Source of the DNA: an uncultured Ruminococcus sp.
GTDB lineage: Bacteria; Bacillota; Clostridia; Oscillospirales; Acutalibacteraceae
Reading direction: 5' to 3'
Assembly (NCBI GenBank): GCA_902777275.1
Contig: CACYTI010000015.1
Coordinates: forward strand, 1 to 64,000
DNA length: 64,000 bases
Of this stretch, positions 16,845 through 26,096 are shown in pieces; position 1 is the first letter of the stretch; every line of letters begins with the position of its first letter. The position numbers and the translations under genes are program-made. The notes beneath the pieces were generated by a model that was not told the DNA's origin, made no database searches, and saw only the letters and a program-made list of their open reading frames with translations.

Positions 16845-17831
16845 ATGGAACAGGAACAAAAGATATATCCAAAGCAGAAGATCATAAAGCGGACCGGCAT
16901 TTTATTTGCTTTGTATGCCGCGTATAATATATTTATCCTTTTCAGGGACAACGCTGTTATCGGCATAGAGGGAAAGCTTGTAAGCGCATTTGTTGCATTG
17001 CTGTTCGGCGTGCTCGCCGCTTTTGCTTGGACGTCCGAGGTGCAGAATATCGTGATTATTATGCTTCGCAAGGCGGCGTTTATCACCGCCATGTTAGCGA
17101 TAATCGCGCTGAAGCTTCGCATGGTGGGCAAGGTCATCGCGTATCTTGATTTTACAGAGATTCATACCATTTTGTACGGCACATCAAATTTGTTGTTGAT
17201 ACTTGCGATGCTTCTTTTGGTTGTGTATTACGCGTTTATCCTCAAAGATCTTCCGCTTTATCCGATAGCGTCAATGGTTCTCCCGGGCTTGGCCCTGGTG
17301 TTTTTTATAGTTTGCTTTGTTTTGGACGCGGTATTCTTCTTTGTGTTCAATATTCCGTTAGAGGCAAATTGGCTGAGAACAGTGGTTATGCGTCCGATAT
17401 TTTATCTTAGCTTTATCAGTCTGTCGGTGTACTTTCTGTTTCCTCCCATGGTAGTCAGCGAGGAGGAGGTTAACGTGGAGTTGGAAGATGGGTTGGATGA
17501 TGGGTTGGATGAAGAGTTTGATGATGAATATGACGACGAATATGATGAAGAAGGATACGACGAGTATGACGAAGAAGGATACGATGATGAATATGACGAC
17601 GAGTATGACGAAGAGGGGTACGATGATGAATATGACGACGAGTATGACGAAGAGGGGTACGATGATGAATATGACGACGAGTATGACGACGAGTATGACG
17701 AAGAGGGGTACGATGATGAATATGACGACGAGTATGATGATGAAGGATACGATTACGAAGAATACGATGATGACGGGTATGACAGCGAGTATGTCTACGG
17801 GAATGGCTATTATGAAATGATAATCAAATAG
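16845..17831 (+). CDS. Membrane protein with repetitive acidic Asp/Glu/Tyr tail
   Basis: 328 residues. The N-terminal 210 residues carry about six membrane helices (GILFALYAAYNIFILF, LVSAFVALLFGVLAAFAW, FITAMLAIIALKL, LLLILAMLLLVVYYAFIL, MVLPGLALVFFIVCFVL, IFYLSFISLSVYFLF). From about residue 217 the cytoplasmic or external tail is made of Asp, Glu, Tyr and Gly only, repeating units such as DDEYDDEYDEEGY. The DNA encoding it has a 39-bp tandem repeat, so length variation is expected. No family was recognised. Such a tail could bind calcium or other cations or act as a low-complexity hub; both are guesses. Confidence 0.8.
   Translation: MEQEQKIYPKQKIIKRTGILFALYAAYNIFILFRDNAVIGIEGKLVSAFVALLFGVLAAFAWTSEVQNIVIIMLRKAAFITAMLAIIALKLRMVGKVIAYLDFTEIHTILYGTSNLLLILAMLLLVVYYAFILKDLPLYPIASMVLPGLALVFFIVCFVLDAVFFFVFNIPLEANWLRTVVMRPIFYLSFISLSVYFLFPPMVVSEEEVNVELEDGLDDGLDEEFDDEYDDEYDEEGYDEYDEEGYDDEYDDEYDEEGYDDEYDDEYDEEGYDDEYDDEYDDEYDEEGYDDEYDDEYDDEGYDYEEYDDDGYDSEYVYGNGYYEMIIK
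17583..17750 (+). repeat. In-frame 39-bp tandem repeat
   Basis: Units at 17583-17621 and 17622-17660 are identical; a third (from 17661) carries a 12-bp internal duplication; a fourth (from 17712) is partial. Each encodes DDEYDDEYDEEGY. Confidence 0.9.
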
Positions 17832-18252
17832 AATTTTGTTTGGTACATAAGCCGATTGCGTACTGCATCCGAATTAATAATATTCATATATCTTTATTTA
17901 TTGATTATTATGCGAATAGATGATACTGCCTTGACGGAAACAATAACCATCCCTATCGACAGTGTACCGCTCATTACAGCCTCGTACGCTCAGGGCGATA
18001 GGCGCGATAGATGAATAGGGGCAAAGAGCTTTTTATAAAAACAAATTGAACAAGGCTTTTCCTGCGCACCGTATTCCGATGCGCGGGGAGGTCTTTTGAT
18101 TTTTTTGCATGGTGTAAAAACAGTATATCCATATCAAAATCTGCAATATTATCTTTACAATATTCTGCGGATATACTATAATTTTAATAACTTGATCGGA
18201 TAATTCAGACTGACGCTGTCAAGGCGGCTTTTTAAAGAATTGATAAAAAATT
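17832..18252. other. AT-rich gap before the TerB/ATPase/helicase cassette
   Basis: No gene was seen. A terminator-like hairpin at 18060-18087 (CCTGCGCA/TGCGCGGG, then TTTTGATTTTTTT) probably ends upstream transcription. A promoter for the following cassette must lie after it, but no convincing -35/-10 pair was found. Confidence 0.55.
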
Positions 18253-20091
18253 ATGAAACTATCGCAGTTGGTATCTTATGCCTGGAAAAAATATAATATC
18301 ACCGAAGAACCTCTGCGGAATGAAATGAGGGGCTGTTCGGTGCTGTGCGACCCGTCCACGGGCAAGTGGGCGGCTCTTTTGCTGCGCCAATGGGACGGAG
18401 AGCGCGGAATGATGACAGAGCTGTGCGACATAAAATGCGGCAGGGAAGCGATAGCTGAATTCAACGCTCCTTATATTACCGAGCCATTCCGAATGAAGGG
18501 CGATAAATGGGTAGGCGTAAGGGTTGACGGCAACTGCGACGAGCAGGTTGTCTTTCGGCTGTTTGACCGCGCCTTGAACAGCTCAAAACGATACGGCGCG
18601 ACGATAGTATTGGCGAGCGAGCTGCCCAAGCCGCAAAGCAAACGCTCCGTTGAAACCCCTCTGCCGGTAAGAGTCACGGTTAGTGTGCCCGTGCGCAAGT
18701 ATATCCCCCGGAAAATACAGGAGATGTCGATGCTCTACGAGTACGGCGACGGCTCTATGCGTCAAAGGAGCAAAAACTTTTTCACACAGGGAAAGTTTAT
18801 GGAGGACTACGAGGACAATCAGCCGTGGTACGGGGATTATCACCGTTATTTTCCGACGTATCACGATCTGCGGTTAGCGGAGCTTCGGGGATATTTTACA
18901 TGGCGCACTCAGTTGAGAAAGGGCAATTATCAGCCGATCGCCGCGTCGCTCGCCTATATCTATGTGTATGAGCTGCTCAACGGGATAGGAGCGGATTCTC
19001 CCGAGGACAGCCTGAGAAAGCTAAAGGAATTTGAAACCGAATATATAGATTCCGGAATAGGCGACAGCGATATGAGACGCAATCTTCACCGCTGGATGGC
19101 AGAGCTTGCGATAATTAAGAACGTAAAACCTGAGACCGCGGCGCTTTACTTTGACGAAAAGGAAGCGGCTCAGGATAAGGCGCTGATCATTTTGGAGAAT
19201 CCCGACCGTTACGGCAGCGGTGAAATCTTCTGCGCTCTGTGCGAAATGACGACCGTAAGGCTGAAAAAATCTCCCGTTATCACAAAGCACGGCGAAGAGG
19301 GCACGCGGCTGTTTGCGGAGCTGTGGCGGTATATGCTTGTCAATATGACGACCGAAAGCGGCAATTTCTTTAATATGTGCTTCGGCACGCTGAGAGAGCT
19401 GCGGTGGCACCCGCTTTGCAACGCCGTTTATTGGCACCCCGAGCCGTATGCCGACGCCGAATATGTGCTGAATGAAAATCACAGCTTCTTCTGCAAGGAC
19501 GGCTTGTGGTATGAGCGAACTTACCCGCGTGTGTATTTCATCAGGGAAATTCTGAATGACTTTTGCCATGAAGCAGACAGGCTGCTCAGAGTTTATCTGA
19601 AAACAGGACGGCCGTTGAAGCAGCGCGCGAGCGCAGCGTGGGCTGCGCCGTATATAAGCGCGTTTATCGAAGCTGACAGGCAGGCGAAAATCGAAGCGGC
19701 AAAGCCGAAAATCACTATCCGGTTCTCGCAGTTGGAGCAGATAAGACAGGACGCCTCTGTTACCCGCGACAGTCTGCTGACCGAGGAGGAAATGACAGAG
19801 GCGGAGGAAATAGAAGCCTCGCCTGCAAATGCTTACGACGAGCTTACGTCGGATTTGCTGAACGAGGTTCAGCTTAAAATCATGAGTATGTTACTGAGCG
19901 GAGAAAGTGTCCGCCCGTTTATAAATGAAAATCACCTTATGCCGTCGGTTTTGGCTGATGAAATAAACGAAGCGCTGTTTGACGAAATCGGCGACACGGT
20001 TTTGGAGTGCGACGGAGAGAATCTGAGCTTGATAGAGGATTATACGGAAGATATCAAGGAGCTGCTGGGAGGTCAGTATGGCGGAGAATAA
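18253..20091 (+). CDS. TerB_N/TerB_C domain protein
   Basis: 612 residues, no signal peptide. Residues about 195-330 match the TerB_N pattern (FPTYHDLRLAELRGYFTWRT, then LAYIYVYELLNGIG), and the C-terminal 70 residues match TerB_C (DLLNEVQLKIMSMLL, NENHLMPSVLADEINEALFDEIGD). The domain family is known from tellurite-resistance-linked and phage/stress-response loci. It overlaps the downstream ATPase gene by 14 bp and lies 1.3 kb ahead of a helicase gene, so the three form one operon. A role as the sensing or scaffold subunit is an inference. The ribosome site is weak. Confidence 0.8.
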   Translation: MKLSQLVSYAWKKYNITEEPLRNEMRGCSVLCDPSTGKWAALLLRQWDGERGMMTELCDIKCGREAIAEFNAPYITEPFRMKGDKWVGVRVDGNCDEQVVFRLFDRALNSSKRYGATIVLASELPKPQSKRSVETPLPVRVTVSVPVRKYIPRKIQEMSMLYEYGDGSMRQRSKNFFTQGKFMEDYEDNQPWYGDYHRYFPTYHDLRLAELRGYFTWRTQLRKGNYQPIAASLAYIYVYELLNGIGADSPEDSLRKLKEFETEYIDSGIGDSDMRRNLHRWMAELAIIKNVKPETAALYFDEKEAAQDKALIILENPDRYGSGEIFCALCEMTTVRLKKSPVITKHGEEGTRLFAELWRYMLVNMTTESGNFFNMCFGTLRELRWHPLCNAVYWHPEPYADAEYVLNENHSFFCKDGLWYERTYPRVYFIREILNDFCHEADRLLRVYLKTGRPLKQRASAAWAAPYISAFIEADRQAKIEAAKPKITIRFSQLEQIRQDASVTRDSLLTEEEMTEAEEIEASPANAYDELTSDLLNEVQLKIMSMLLSGESVRPFINENHLMPSVLADEINEALFDEIGDTVLECDGENLSLIEDYTEDIKELLGGQYGGE

Positions 20092-21406
20092 AAGAGTACC
20101 TAAAAGAATAGCGCAGACGGTCATCAATTCGCTTAAGGGCGGAGTGGTGCCGCGCATCGGCTTGCCGTACATCACGGTCGGCAGAAAGGCGGAGATCGAA
20201 GCGCTGCTTCACGACGTGGATATAATTTCGGAGGGCGGCGCGTCCTTTCGGTTCATTGTCGGGCGTTACGGCTCGGGCAAGAGCTTTTTGATACAGACCA
20301 TCCGCAATTATGTAATGGACAGGGGCTTCATCGTCGCCGACGCCGATCTGTCTCCCGAGCGCCGTTTGCAGGGCACGAGGGGACAGGGGCTTGCGACATA
20401 TCGCGAGCTTATCGGAAATCTCTCAACAAAAACAAAGCCCGAGGGCGGCGCGCTTACGCTGATTTTGGACAGGTGGATAAGCGCCGTGCAGAATGAAGCC
20501 CTACAGGAGAGCGGACTGCTGCCCGGAGACGCGGCTTTGACTGAGTTTACGGATAAAAAAATCTACGCCGTGACCGCCTCGATAAACGAATTGGTTCACG
20601 GCTTTGAGTTTGCCCGTCTGCTCTCCGCGTATTACCGCGCCTATACCGAAGGCGACGACGAGACTAAAGCGAAGGTCGTGCGCTGGTTCAGGGGCGAATA
20701 CACGACAAAACGCGAGGCTAAAGAGGAGTTAGGCGTCAATATCATCATAACGGACGACGACTGGTATGACTATTTAAAGCTGTTCGCGGTGTTCTTCCGC
20801 TTGGCGGGCTACAAGGGTATGATGATAATGATCGACGAGCTTGTAAACATTTTCAAGATACCCAACTCGATCACGCGTCAATACAACTACGAAAAAATGC
20901 TGACGATGTACAACGACACGTTGCAGGGGAAGGCAAAATACATAGGTATCATCATGGGAGCCACGCCGCAGGCTGTCGAGGACAAGCGCCGCGGTGTTTA
21001 CAGCTATGAGGCGCTGCGTTCCCGCTTGGCTGAGGGAAAGTTTTCCCGTCCCGGCACCCGCGACCTGTTGGCGCCCGTAATAAGATTAGAGCCGCTGACC
21101 GCCGAGGAAATGCTTATACTGTGCGAAAAGCTCAGCGATATGCACGCCTCTCTCTATGGCTACGGGCGCACGCTGACTACAGAGGATTTAGCGGTGTTCA
21201 TCAAAATCGAATTTGAGCGCGTCGGCGCCGATCTCAACATAACTCCGCGCGAGGTCATTCGCGACTTTATCGAGCTGCTTGATCTGCTTTATCAGCACCC
21301 CGATATGAGCGTTTCCGCACTGCTTGACTCGGACGAATTCTCCTACGCCAAAAGCGAAGCAGTGTCCGACAAAGCGGACGAAAACTATGTTGAATTCACC
21401 ATATAG
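20078..21406 (+). CDS. BrxD-like ATP-binding protein (DUF2791 family)
   Basis: 442 residues. Walker A is FIVGRYGSGKSFLIQ at about residue 63; Walker B is GMMIMIDELVNIFK at about 248; the sensor-like IIMGATPQAVEDKRRG follows. The start (RVPKRIAQTVINSLKGGVVPRIGLPYITVGR) is characteristic of the DUF2791/BrxD ATPases of BREX-type loci. A GGAGGTC ribosome site lies inside the preceding gene. Family members appear with an Lhr-like helicase in BREX and other loci. Here no methyltransferase (PglX) or phosphatase (PglZ) is present, so this is not a complete BREX system. Confidence 0.85.
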   Translation: MAENKRVPKRIAQTVINSLKGGVVPRIGLPYITVGRKAEIEALLHDVDIISEGGASFRFIVGRYGSGKSFLIQTIRNYVMDRGFIVADADLSPERRLQGTRGQGLATYRELIGNLSTKTKPEGGALTLILDRWISAVQNEALQESGLLPGDAALTEFTDKKIYAVTASINELVHGFEFARLLSAYYRAYTEGDDETKAKVVRWFRGEYTTKREAKEELGVNIIITDDDWYDYLKLFAVFFRLAGYKGMMIMIDELVNIFKIPNSITRQYNYEKMLTMYNDTLQGKAKYIGIIMGATPQAVEDKRRGVYSYEALRSRLAEGKFSRPGTRDLLAPVIRLEPLTAEEMLILCEKLSDMHASLYGYGRTLTTEDLAVFIKIEFERVGADLNITPREVIRDFIELLDLLYQHPDMSVSALLDSDEFSYAKSEAVSDKADENYVEFTI

Positions 21407-21417
21407 AGAGATAAGCT

Positions 21418-23646
21418 ATGGAAGTATTTAACCTATACGCCCCGTTTATTCAGGACTATATCTACCGATCGGGCTGGAAAAGTATTCGCGCGGTGCAGAA
21501 CGCGGCAGGCGACGCGATTTTCAATACCGATGAAAATGTTCTGCTGACGGCGTCCACCGCCTCGGGCAAAACCGAAGCGGCATTTTTCCCGATCATCAGC
21601 CTGCTTGACGAGGAGCCGTCCCGCTCCGTCGGTGTGCTGTATATCGCTCCGCTCAAAGCGCTTATAAACGATCAGTTCGGCAGACTGAATGAATTGTGCG
21701 GGGAGGCGGATATCCCCGTGACCCGCTGGCACGGAGACGTTCCGCAAAGCCAAAAACGCCGCCTGCTGAAAAAGCCGGGGGGCATACTGCAAATCACGCC
21801 CGAGTCGCTTGAATCGCTGATGATAAACAAGCATATGGAAATACCATCATTGTTTTCGGATCTGCGGTTCATCGTGATCGACGAGATCCATTCGCTGCTG
21901 CGCGCCGACCGCGGCGGTCAGACGTTTTGCCTAATTGAAAGACTGTGCAGGCTCGCGGGCTGCGACCCGCGCAGGATAGGTCTGTCCGCGACGATCGGCA
22001 ATCCCGAAGAGGCGGGAAGCTTTTTAGCGGCGGGAAGCGGCAGAGGAACGATCATCCCGAAATTTGAGGGCGGCAGAGAGGTCTGGCGGCTGTCGATGGA
22101 GCATTTCTTTAGCACTGCTCCGCAGGCTGACGAGGGAAAGCCGCTCTTTATTGATTCAGCCGCCGCAGAAGAACCCACCGATACCGCTCCAAATGCGGCA
22201 GACCCGGGAATGGGCTATATCTTTGAGCATACAAGGGGCAAAAAATGCCTTATCTTTACAAATTCACGCGAGGAATGCGAGTCGGTGTGCCAGCATTTGC
22301 GGCAATACTGCGAGGCAAACCATGAGCCCGACCGCTTTCTTATTCATCACGGCAACCTTTCCGCCTCTTACCGCGAGAGCGCGGAGGAGGAAATGAAGGA
22401 CAACGATTCGCTTATGAGCGTGTGCGCAACGGCTACGCTGGAGCTTGGAATCGACATCGGCAGACTGGAGCGCGCCTTTCAGATAGACGCGCCGTTCACC
22501 GTTTCGGGCTTTTTGCAGCGAATGGGACGAACGGGCAGACGCGGTGCGCCGTCGGAAATGTGGTTCGTAATGCGCGAGGATCACCCCGAGCCGAGGGCGC
22601 TTCTGCCCGAGCTGATACCGTGGTATCTGATCCAGGGGATCGCGCTTGTGCAATTGTACATTGAGGAACGCTTTGTTGAGCCGCCGCGAACCGAAAAGCT
22701 GCCGTTCAGCCTGCTATATCATCAGACCATGAGCACGCTTGCCTCGTGCGGAGAGATGACCCCCGCCGAGCTTGCCTCGCGCGTGCTTCCTCTGTCCGTG
22801 TTCCGAAATATAAATCAGGAGGATTATAAGATCCTGCTCCGTCATTTGCTCAAGACCGACCATATCAGCCGCACCGAAAACGGCGGCTTGATACTCGGCA
22901 TAACCGGAGAGCGGGTGGTAAACAACTATAAATTCTACGCCGTGTTTCAGGAGAACATCGAATACTCCGTTCACGCGGGGAGCGAGGAGTTAGGCACTAT
23001 TGTAAAGCCGCCGCCTGTCGGTGAAAAAATAGCCATAGCTGGACGGGTGTGGGTCGTTGACGAGGTGGATCATCAGCGGCGCGACGTTTACTGCACACTC
23101 GTAAAGGGGAATATCCCCGCTTATTTCGGCGACGTTGCCGGAGATATCAACACGCGGATCTTAGAGAGAATGTACGGAGTTCTTGCCGAGGACAAGTCCT
23201 ATCCGTATCTTATGCGCCATGCAGTCTGCCGCTTGGCGGAAGCGAGAGATACCTTCCTTAAAGCCGATATGCTCAACAGACCACTTATTCACCTCGGCGG
23301 AAAGATGTGGGCGCTGTTCCCGTGGCTGGGAAGCTACGCGTTTTTGGCGCTGGAACGCTTCTTAAAGCTGCGCTGCGGCAGGCGGCTCGGTTTGAAAGGG
23401 CTCAGCCCCTCGCGCCCGTATTATTTGCAGTTCACCATGCAGGTCGGCGAGGCTGAGTTTTACCGCATTGTCGCCGAGGAAGCCGAGGCTGAGTTCGATC
23501 CGCTTGAGTTGGTTTACGAAAAGGAAGTCCCCGTTTTTGAAAAGTATGACGAATATGTTCCGCCTGAGCTGATACGGAAGGGCTTTGCCTGCGGAGTGCT
23601 CGACATAAAGGGAATGAAAAGCCGCGTGCTCGGATGGAATAAATAA
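21418..23646 (+). CDS. Lhr-like DEAD/DEAH-box helicase
   Basis: 742 residues, superfamily II. Motif I is LTASTASGKTEAAFFP, motif Ia IAPLKALINDQ, Ib TPESLESLM, motif II VIDEIHSLL, motif III LSATIGNP, and the RecA2 domain has ATATLELGIDIG, FLQRMGRTGRRG (motif VI). A C-terminal winged-helix and Lhr-type extension follows. This resembles the BrxHI-type helicases that accompany BrxD. The gene starts 11 bp after the ATPase stop. It should unwind or remodel nucleic acid in concert with the ATPase; target unknown. Confidence 0.9.
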   Translation: MEVFNLYAPFIQDYIYRSGWKSIRAVQNAAGDAIFNTDENVLLTASTASGKTEAAFFPIISLLDEEPSRSVGVLYIAPLKALINDQFGRLNELCGEADIPVTRWHGDVPQSQKRRLLKKPGGILQITPESLESLMINKHMEIPSLFSDLRFIVIDEIHSLLRADRGGQTFCLIERLCRLAGCDPRRIGLSATIGNPEEAGSFLAAGSGRGTIIPKFEGGREVWRLSMEHFFSTAPQADEGKPLFIDSAAAEEPTDTAPNAADPGMGYIFEHTRGKKCLIFTNSREECESVCQHLRQYCEANHEPDRFLIHHGNLSASYRESAEEEMKDNDSLMSVCATATLELGIDIGRLERAFQIDAPFTVSGFLQRMGRTGRRGAPSEMWFVMREDHPEPRALLPELIPWYLIQGIALVQLYIEERFVEPPRTEKLPFSLLYHQTMSTLASCGEMTPAELASRVLPLSVFRNINQEDYKILLRHLLKTDHISRTENGGLILGITGERVVNNYKFYAVFQENIEYSVHAGSEELGTIVKPPPVGEKIAIAGRVWVVDEVDHQRRDVYCTLVKGNIPAYFGDVAGDINTRILERMYGVLAEDKSYPYLMRHAVCRLAEARDTFLKADMLNRPLIHLGGKMWALFPWLGSYAFLALERFLKLRCGRRLGLKGLSPSRPYYLQFTMQVGEAEFYRIVAEEAEAEFDPLELVYEKEVPVFEKYDEYVPPELIRKGFACGVLDIKGMKSRVLGWNK

Positions 23647-23666
23647 TATTATTGACGAAAAAGTAA

Positions 23667-23710
23667 AGGCGTGCTGCCGGTGATATCGTCACCGCCTGCA
23701 CGCTTTTTGT
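23667..23710 (+). terminator. Terminator after the helicase gene
   Basis: A long imperfect stem (GGCGTGC..CCGGTGA / TCACCG..TGCACGC) followed by TTTTT. It separates the cassette from the convergent L,D-transpeptidase gene. Confidence 0.85.
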
Positions 23711-23749
23711 GGTTTTATCTATTCGTTTTTGCGCGGATGATTTGCCTGA

Positions 23750-24517
23750 TCAGAACTCTCCTCCGAGGTTATCAAGGGAATCAATAACTACAACGCAGTT
23801 TGGCTTGACATTCTGCATAACGACCTTCATCTGGTTTTCGGGAATCGCCACACAGCCGCCGGTGTAGGGCTTGCTTGGACCGAGGCAGTGAAGGAAGATC
23901 GCGGAGCCCGCGTCGGGTTTGCACTCGGCGTTGTAGCTGATGTTAAGGCAGTACTGATATTGACGGGTGTAATCAATGATGTGCTCGGAGTTTTCCTTGT
24001 CCAGGTTGGGGTAGTCCCTGATATCAACCGGTTTGTTGTACTGCATTCCCTCGCGCACGTCGCCCGACCAGTAAGTGTTTTCGTCAGCCTTGAAATAGGG
24101 AATAGCGCAGCCGGGGTCGTCGGCGATTCCGAACGCCGCGTTGAAGCCGAAGGTTCCCACAGGGGTTTTACCGTCGCCCTCTTTGGTCTTGCCCAAGCCG
24201 TTTTTACCGATGAAGCCGGGAGTGGTCATGATCATCTGCCAGTTGCCGTCCTTGTCCTTTTCGTGCATGGAGACCCACGCGTTCGTCTTTTCGTAAGCGG
24301 CTACGACAAAAAGCTGATCGGCATCCTTTGCATCGTCAAGCTTAGTCACCCATTCGGGAGATTTACCTAGCATTGTTGTCGTCGGCACGTCTGAGGCTGA
24401 ATTGTTTTTTTCAAGCGCTCCGGCGCTTATGCCTGAAAAAGCAATTGCCGATGTGAAAACGGATATAACTGCGAGAGCGCTTGCGATGATTTTGGTTTTG
24501 ATTTTTGTATTTTTCAT
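23750..24517 (-). CDS. Secreted L,D-transpeptidase (YkuD domain)
   Basis: 255 residues. Signal peptide KIIASALAVISVFTSAIAFSG. The YkuD catalytic region is visible near the C-terminus: IFLHC, then YTGGCVAIPENQM, where the second Cys is the nucleophile and the His lies upstream, as in the HX(14-17)[S/T]HGC signature. Such enzymes form 3-3 crosslinks in peptidoglycan or attach proteins to it. The central region GKTKEGDGKTPVGTF is also typical. AAGGAG ribosome site; monocistronic. Confidence 0.92.
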   Translation of the reverse strand: MKNTKIKTKIIASALAVISVFTSAIAFSGISAGALEKNNSASDVPTTTMLGKSPEWVTKLDDAKDADQLFVVAAYEKTNAWVSMHEKDKDGNWQMIMTTPGFIGKNGLGKTKEGDGKTPVGTFGFNAAFGIADDPGCAIPYFKADENTYWSGDVREGMQYNKPVDIRDYPNLDKENSEHIIDYTRQYQYCLNISYNAECKPDAGSAIFLHCLGPSKPYTGGCVAIPENQMKVVMQNVKPNCVVVIDSLDNLGGEF

Positions 24518-24732
24518 GGTTCTTTCTCCTTGTATTTTATTGGGAACCGTTTCCCTTTTCTGTAACTACATTATACAGGGTAAGCTCTTACAAATTACTG
24601 ACAAATTCAGGTGCGATAATAATTTATTTGATTTTTTTCACAAATTGTTGTATAGCGCTCCGAAAATGTTACATTCCCTGCCCGGCGGCATACCCGTTTG
24701 TCAAAATATTAAGAACCATTGAATAAGAACCA

Positions 24733-24761
24733 TTGAAATAGAAAGTAAATTGCTGTATAAT
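24733..24761 (+). promoter_or_regulatory. Promoter of the CorA-like gene
   Basis: TTGAAA (24733-24738), 17-base spacer, TATAAT (24756-24761). Confidence 0.85.
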
Positions 24762-24791
24762 ACGGACATCACCCGAAAAAAGGAGCGGCGT

Positions 24792-25709
24792 ATGTTTTAC
24801 TTAATAAAAGAAAACCTGATCGAAGTACCAAAGGAGCAAATAAAAAAAGCTGACGCGCAATACGCTTCCGTGCTAACTTCCGCACAATGGGATAGGGAAA
24901 AGGACAGCTTTGATATGGGCATTGATATTGACCTTGAAACCTCTGAGATACACAGCACCAAGGCAGAGGTGAACTACGATTCCCTGACGGGAAGCTTTTT
25001 GATACCGAGCAGACAAAATCTATCCCGCAAAAGCGAAAAATTCGCCTTTGCACTCGACGAAAAAGGTATTGTTTTTATTGACGACAGCGGAACGGCTGAG
25101 ACGATCATCTCGGAAATAATCAGGACGAGAAAATGGAGAATGCCGAGCCTTGAGCGGTTTTTGTATGATTTTTTGCAGCAGATCGTCAGGAGCGACCGTG
25201 ATCTGCTGGAGAGTTACGATCAGGAGCTTGATGCGATAGAAAACGATATAGTAAACGAAAAAGAGCAGGTCGGCATCGGGCGGGTCAACGAGCTTCGCGG
25301 AGAAATCAGAGATCTGAGAGTTCACTACGAGCAGCTGCTTGACTTTTGTCAGGAGTTGGAGGAAAACGAAAACAACTTTTTCAAGCATGACAATCTCAGA
25401 TATTTCCGTTTGTTTTCAAACCGGATAGAACGTCTGCGCGACAGCACGGTGGCTATAAGCGATCATGCCGCCCAAATCCGTGACATCTACAAATCTCACC
25501 TTGATATCAAGCAAAACCGAATTATGACGGTGCTTACGGTCGTTACAACGATTTTTATGCCGCTTACTCTTATCGCGGGCTGGTATGGTATGAACTTTAA
25601 ATTTATGCCGGAGCTGGACGCGGTATGGGGGTATCCGATCGTTATCATTGTAAGCGCTCTTATTGTGGCGGGCAGTCTGCTGTTTTTCAAAAAGAAAAAA
25701 TGGTTATGA
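24792..25709 (+). CDS. CorA-family divalent cation transporter
   Basis: 305 residues from the ATG at 24792 (MFYLIKENLIEV), chosen because AAAGGAG precedes it; the frame is open further upstream. A cytoplasmic N-terminal funnel with long helices (IENDIVNEKEQVGIGRVNE, FSNRIERLRDSTV) is followed by two C-terminal membrane helices: VLTVVTTIFMPLTLIAGWYGMNF, carrying the signature YGMN, and YPIVIIVSALIVAGSLLFF. The basic KKKKWL end is typical. It should carry Mg2+ or another divalent ion as a pentamer. Confidence 0.94.
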   Translation: MFYLIKENLIEVPKEQIKKADAQYASVLTSAQWDREKDSFDMGIDIDLETSEIHSTKAEVNYDSLTGSFLIPSRQNLSRKSEKFAFALDEKGIVFIDDSGTAETIISEIIRTRKWRMPSLERFLYDFLQQIVRSDRDLLESYDQELDAIENDIVNEKEQVGIGRVNELRGEIRDLRVHYEQLLDFCQELEENENNFFKHDNLRYFRLFSNRIERLRDSTVAISDHAAQIRDIYKSHLDIKQNRIMTVLTVVTTIFMPLTLIAGWYGMNFKFMPELDAVWGYPIVIIVSALIVAGSLLFFKKKKWL

Positions 25710-25817
25710 GCCGGAGCTTTATAAGTTAACGGAGTGAACTTTTTTCGATTTCAGAAGGTGACAGTTTATGAGATGTGAAATTGTATTCTTATTTTGCGGG
25801 GAATAAAGTGCTGACGG

Positions 25818-26030
25818 ATGAAAAGCGAATTGATAAAACAGTTGAAAACAATGATCGGGAAAATTGACAGAAATGATGTATCGGAATGTGTCACCGTTAT
25901 AAAAGACAGCTTTATAACGGTTGCCGGTGAGCTTGGCTTTACTGCTGAAACCGCGCCGGGATTTACCGCGTTTGCGACAGATGAAGAAAAGCTGCTCCAA
26001 TGGATGAACGAGCAGCACCGTACTATGTAG
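25818..26030 (+). pseudogene. Probable truncated GNAT acetyltransferase (70 residues)
   Basis: The product MKSELIKQLKTMIGKIDRND, then VIKDSFITVAGELGFTAETAPGF, looks like the first helices of a GNAT acetyltransferase of the class that begins with a V..SF..VA..FG.T.EN motif. It stops after 70 residues, well before the acetyl-CoA-binding site, at a TAG followed by a terminator. Either a remnant or a small protein in its own right. Same orientation as the CorA gene, about 110 bp after it. Confidence 0.45.
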
Positions 26031-26043
26031 AGAAAAAGAATAT

Positions 26044-26072
26044 ACCGCCCTGTCAAGCTTTGACAGGGCGGT
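26044..26072. terminator. Bidirectional terminator between the GNAT remnant and purL
   Basis: A perfect 13-bp stem ACCGCCCTGTCAA/TTGACAGGGCGGT with a GCT loop, followed by CTTT; convergent purL ends 25 bp further on. Confidence 0.9.
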
Positions 26073-26096
26073 CTTTGCCGCGACAAGGCGGAGAGC

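Noticed and set aside
16631..17137. 168-codon minus-strand frame
   Set aside because: Antisense to the membrane protein with the acidic tail.
18253..23646. Complete BREX system
   Set aside because: Only BrxD-like ATPase and Lhr-like helicase are present; no PglX methyltransferase, PglZ, BrxA/B or BrxC-like gene lies in the window.
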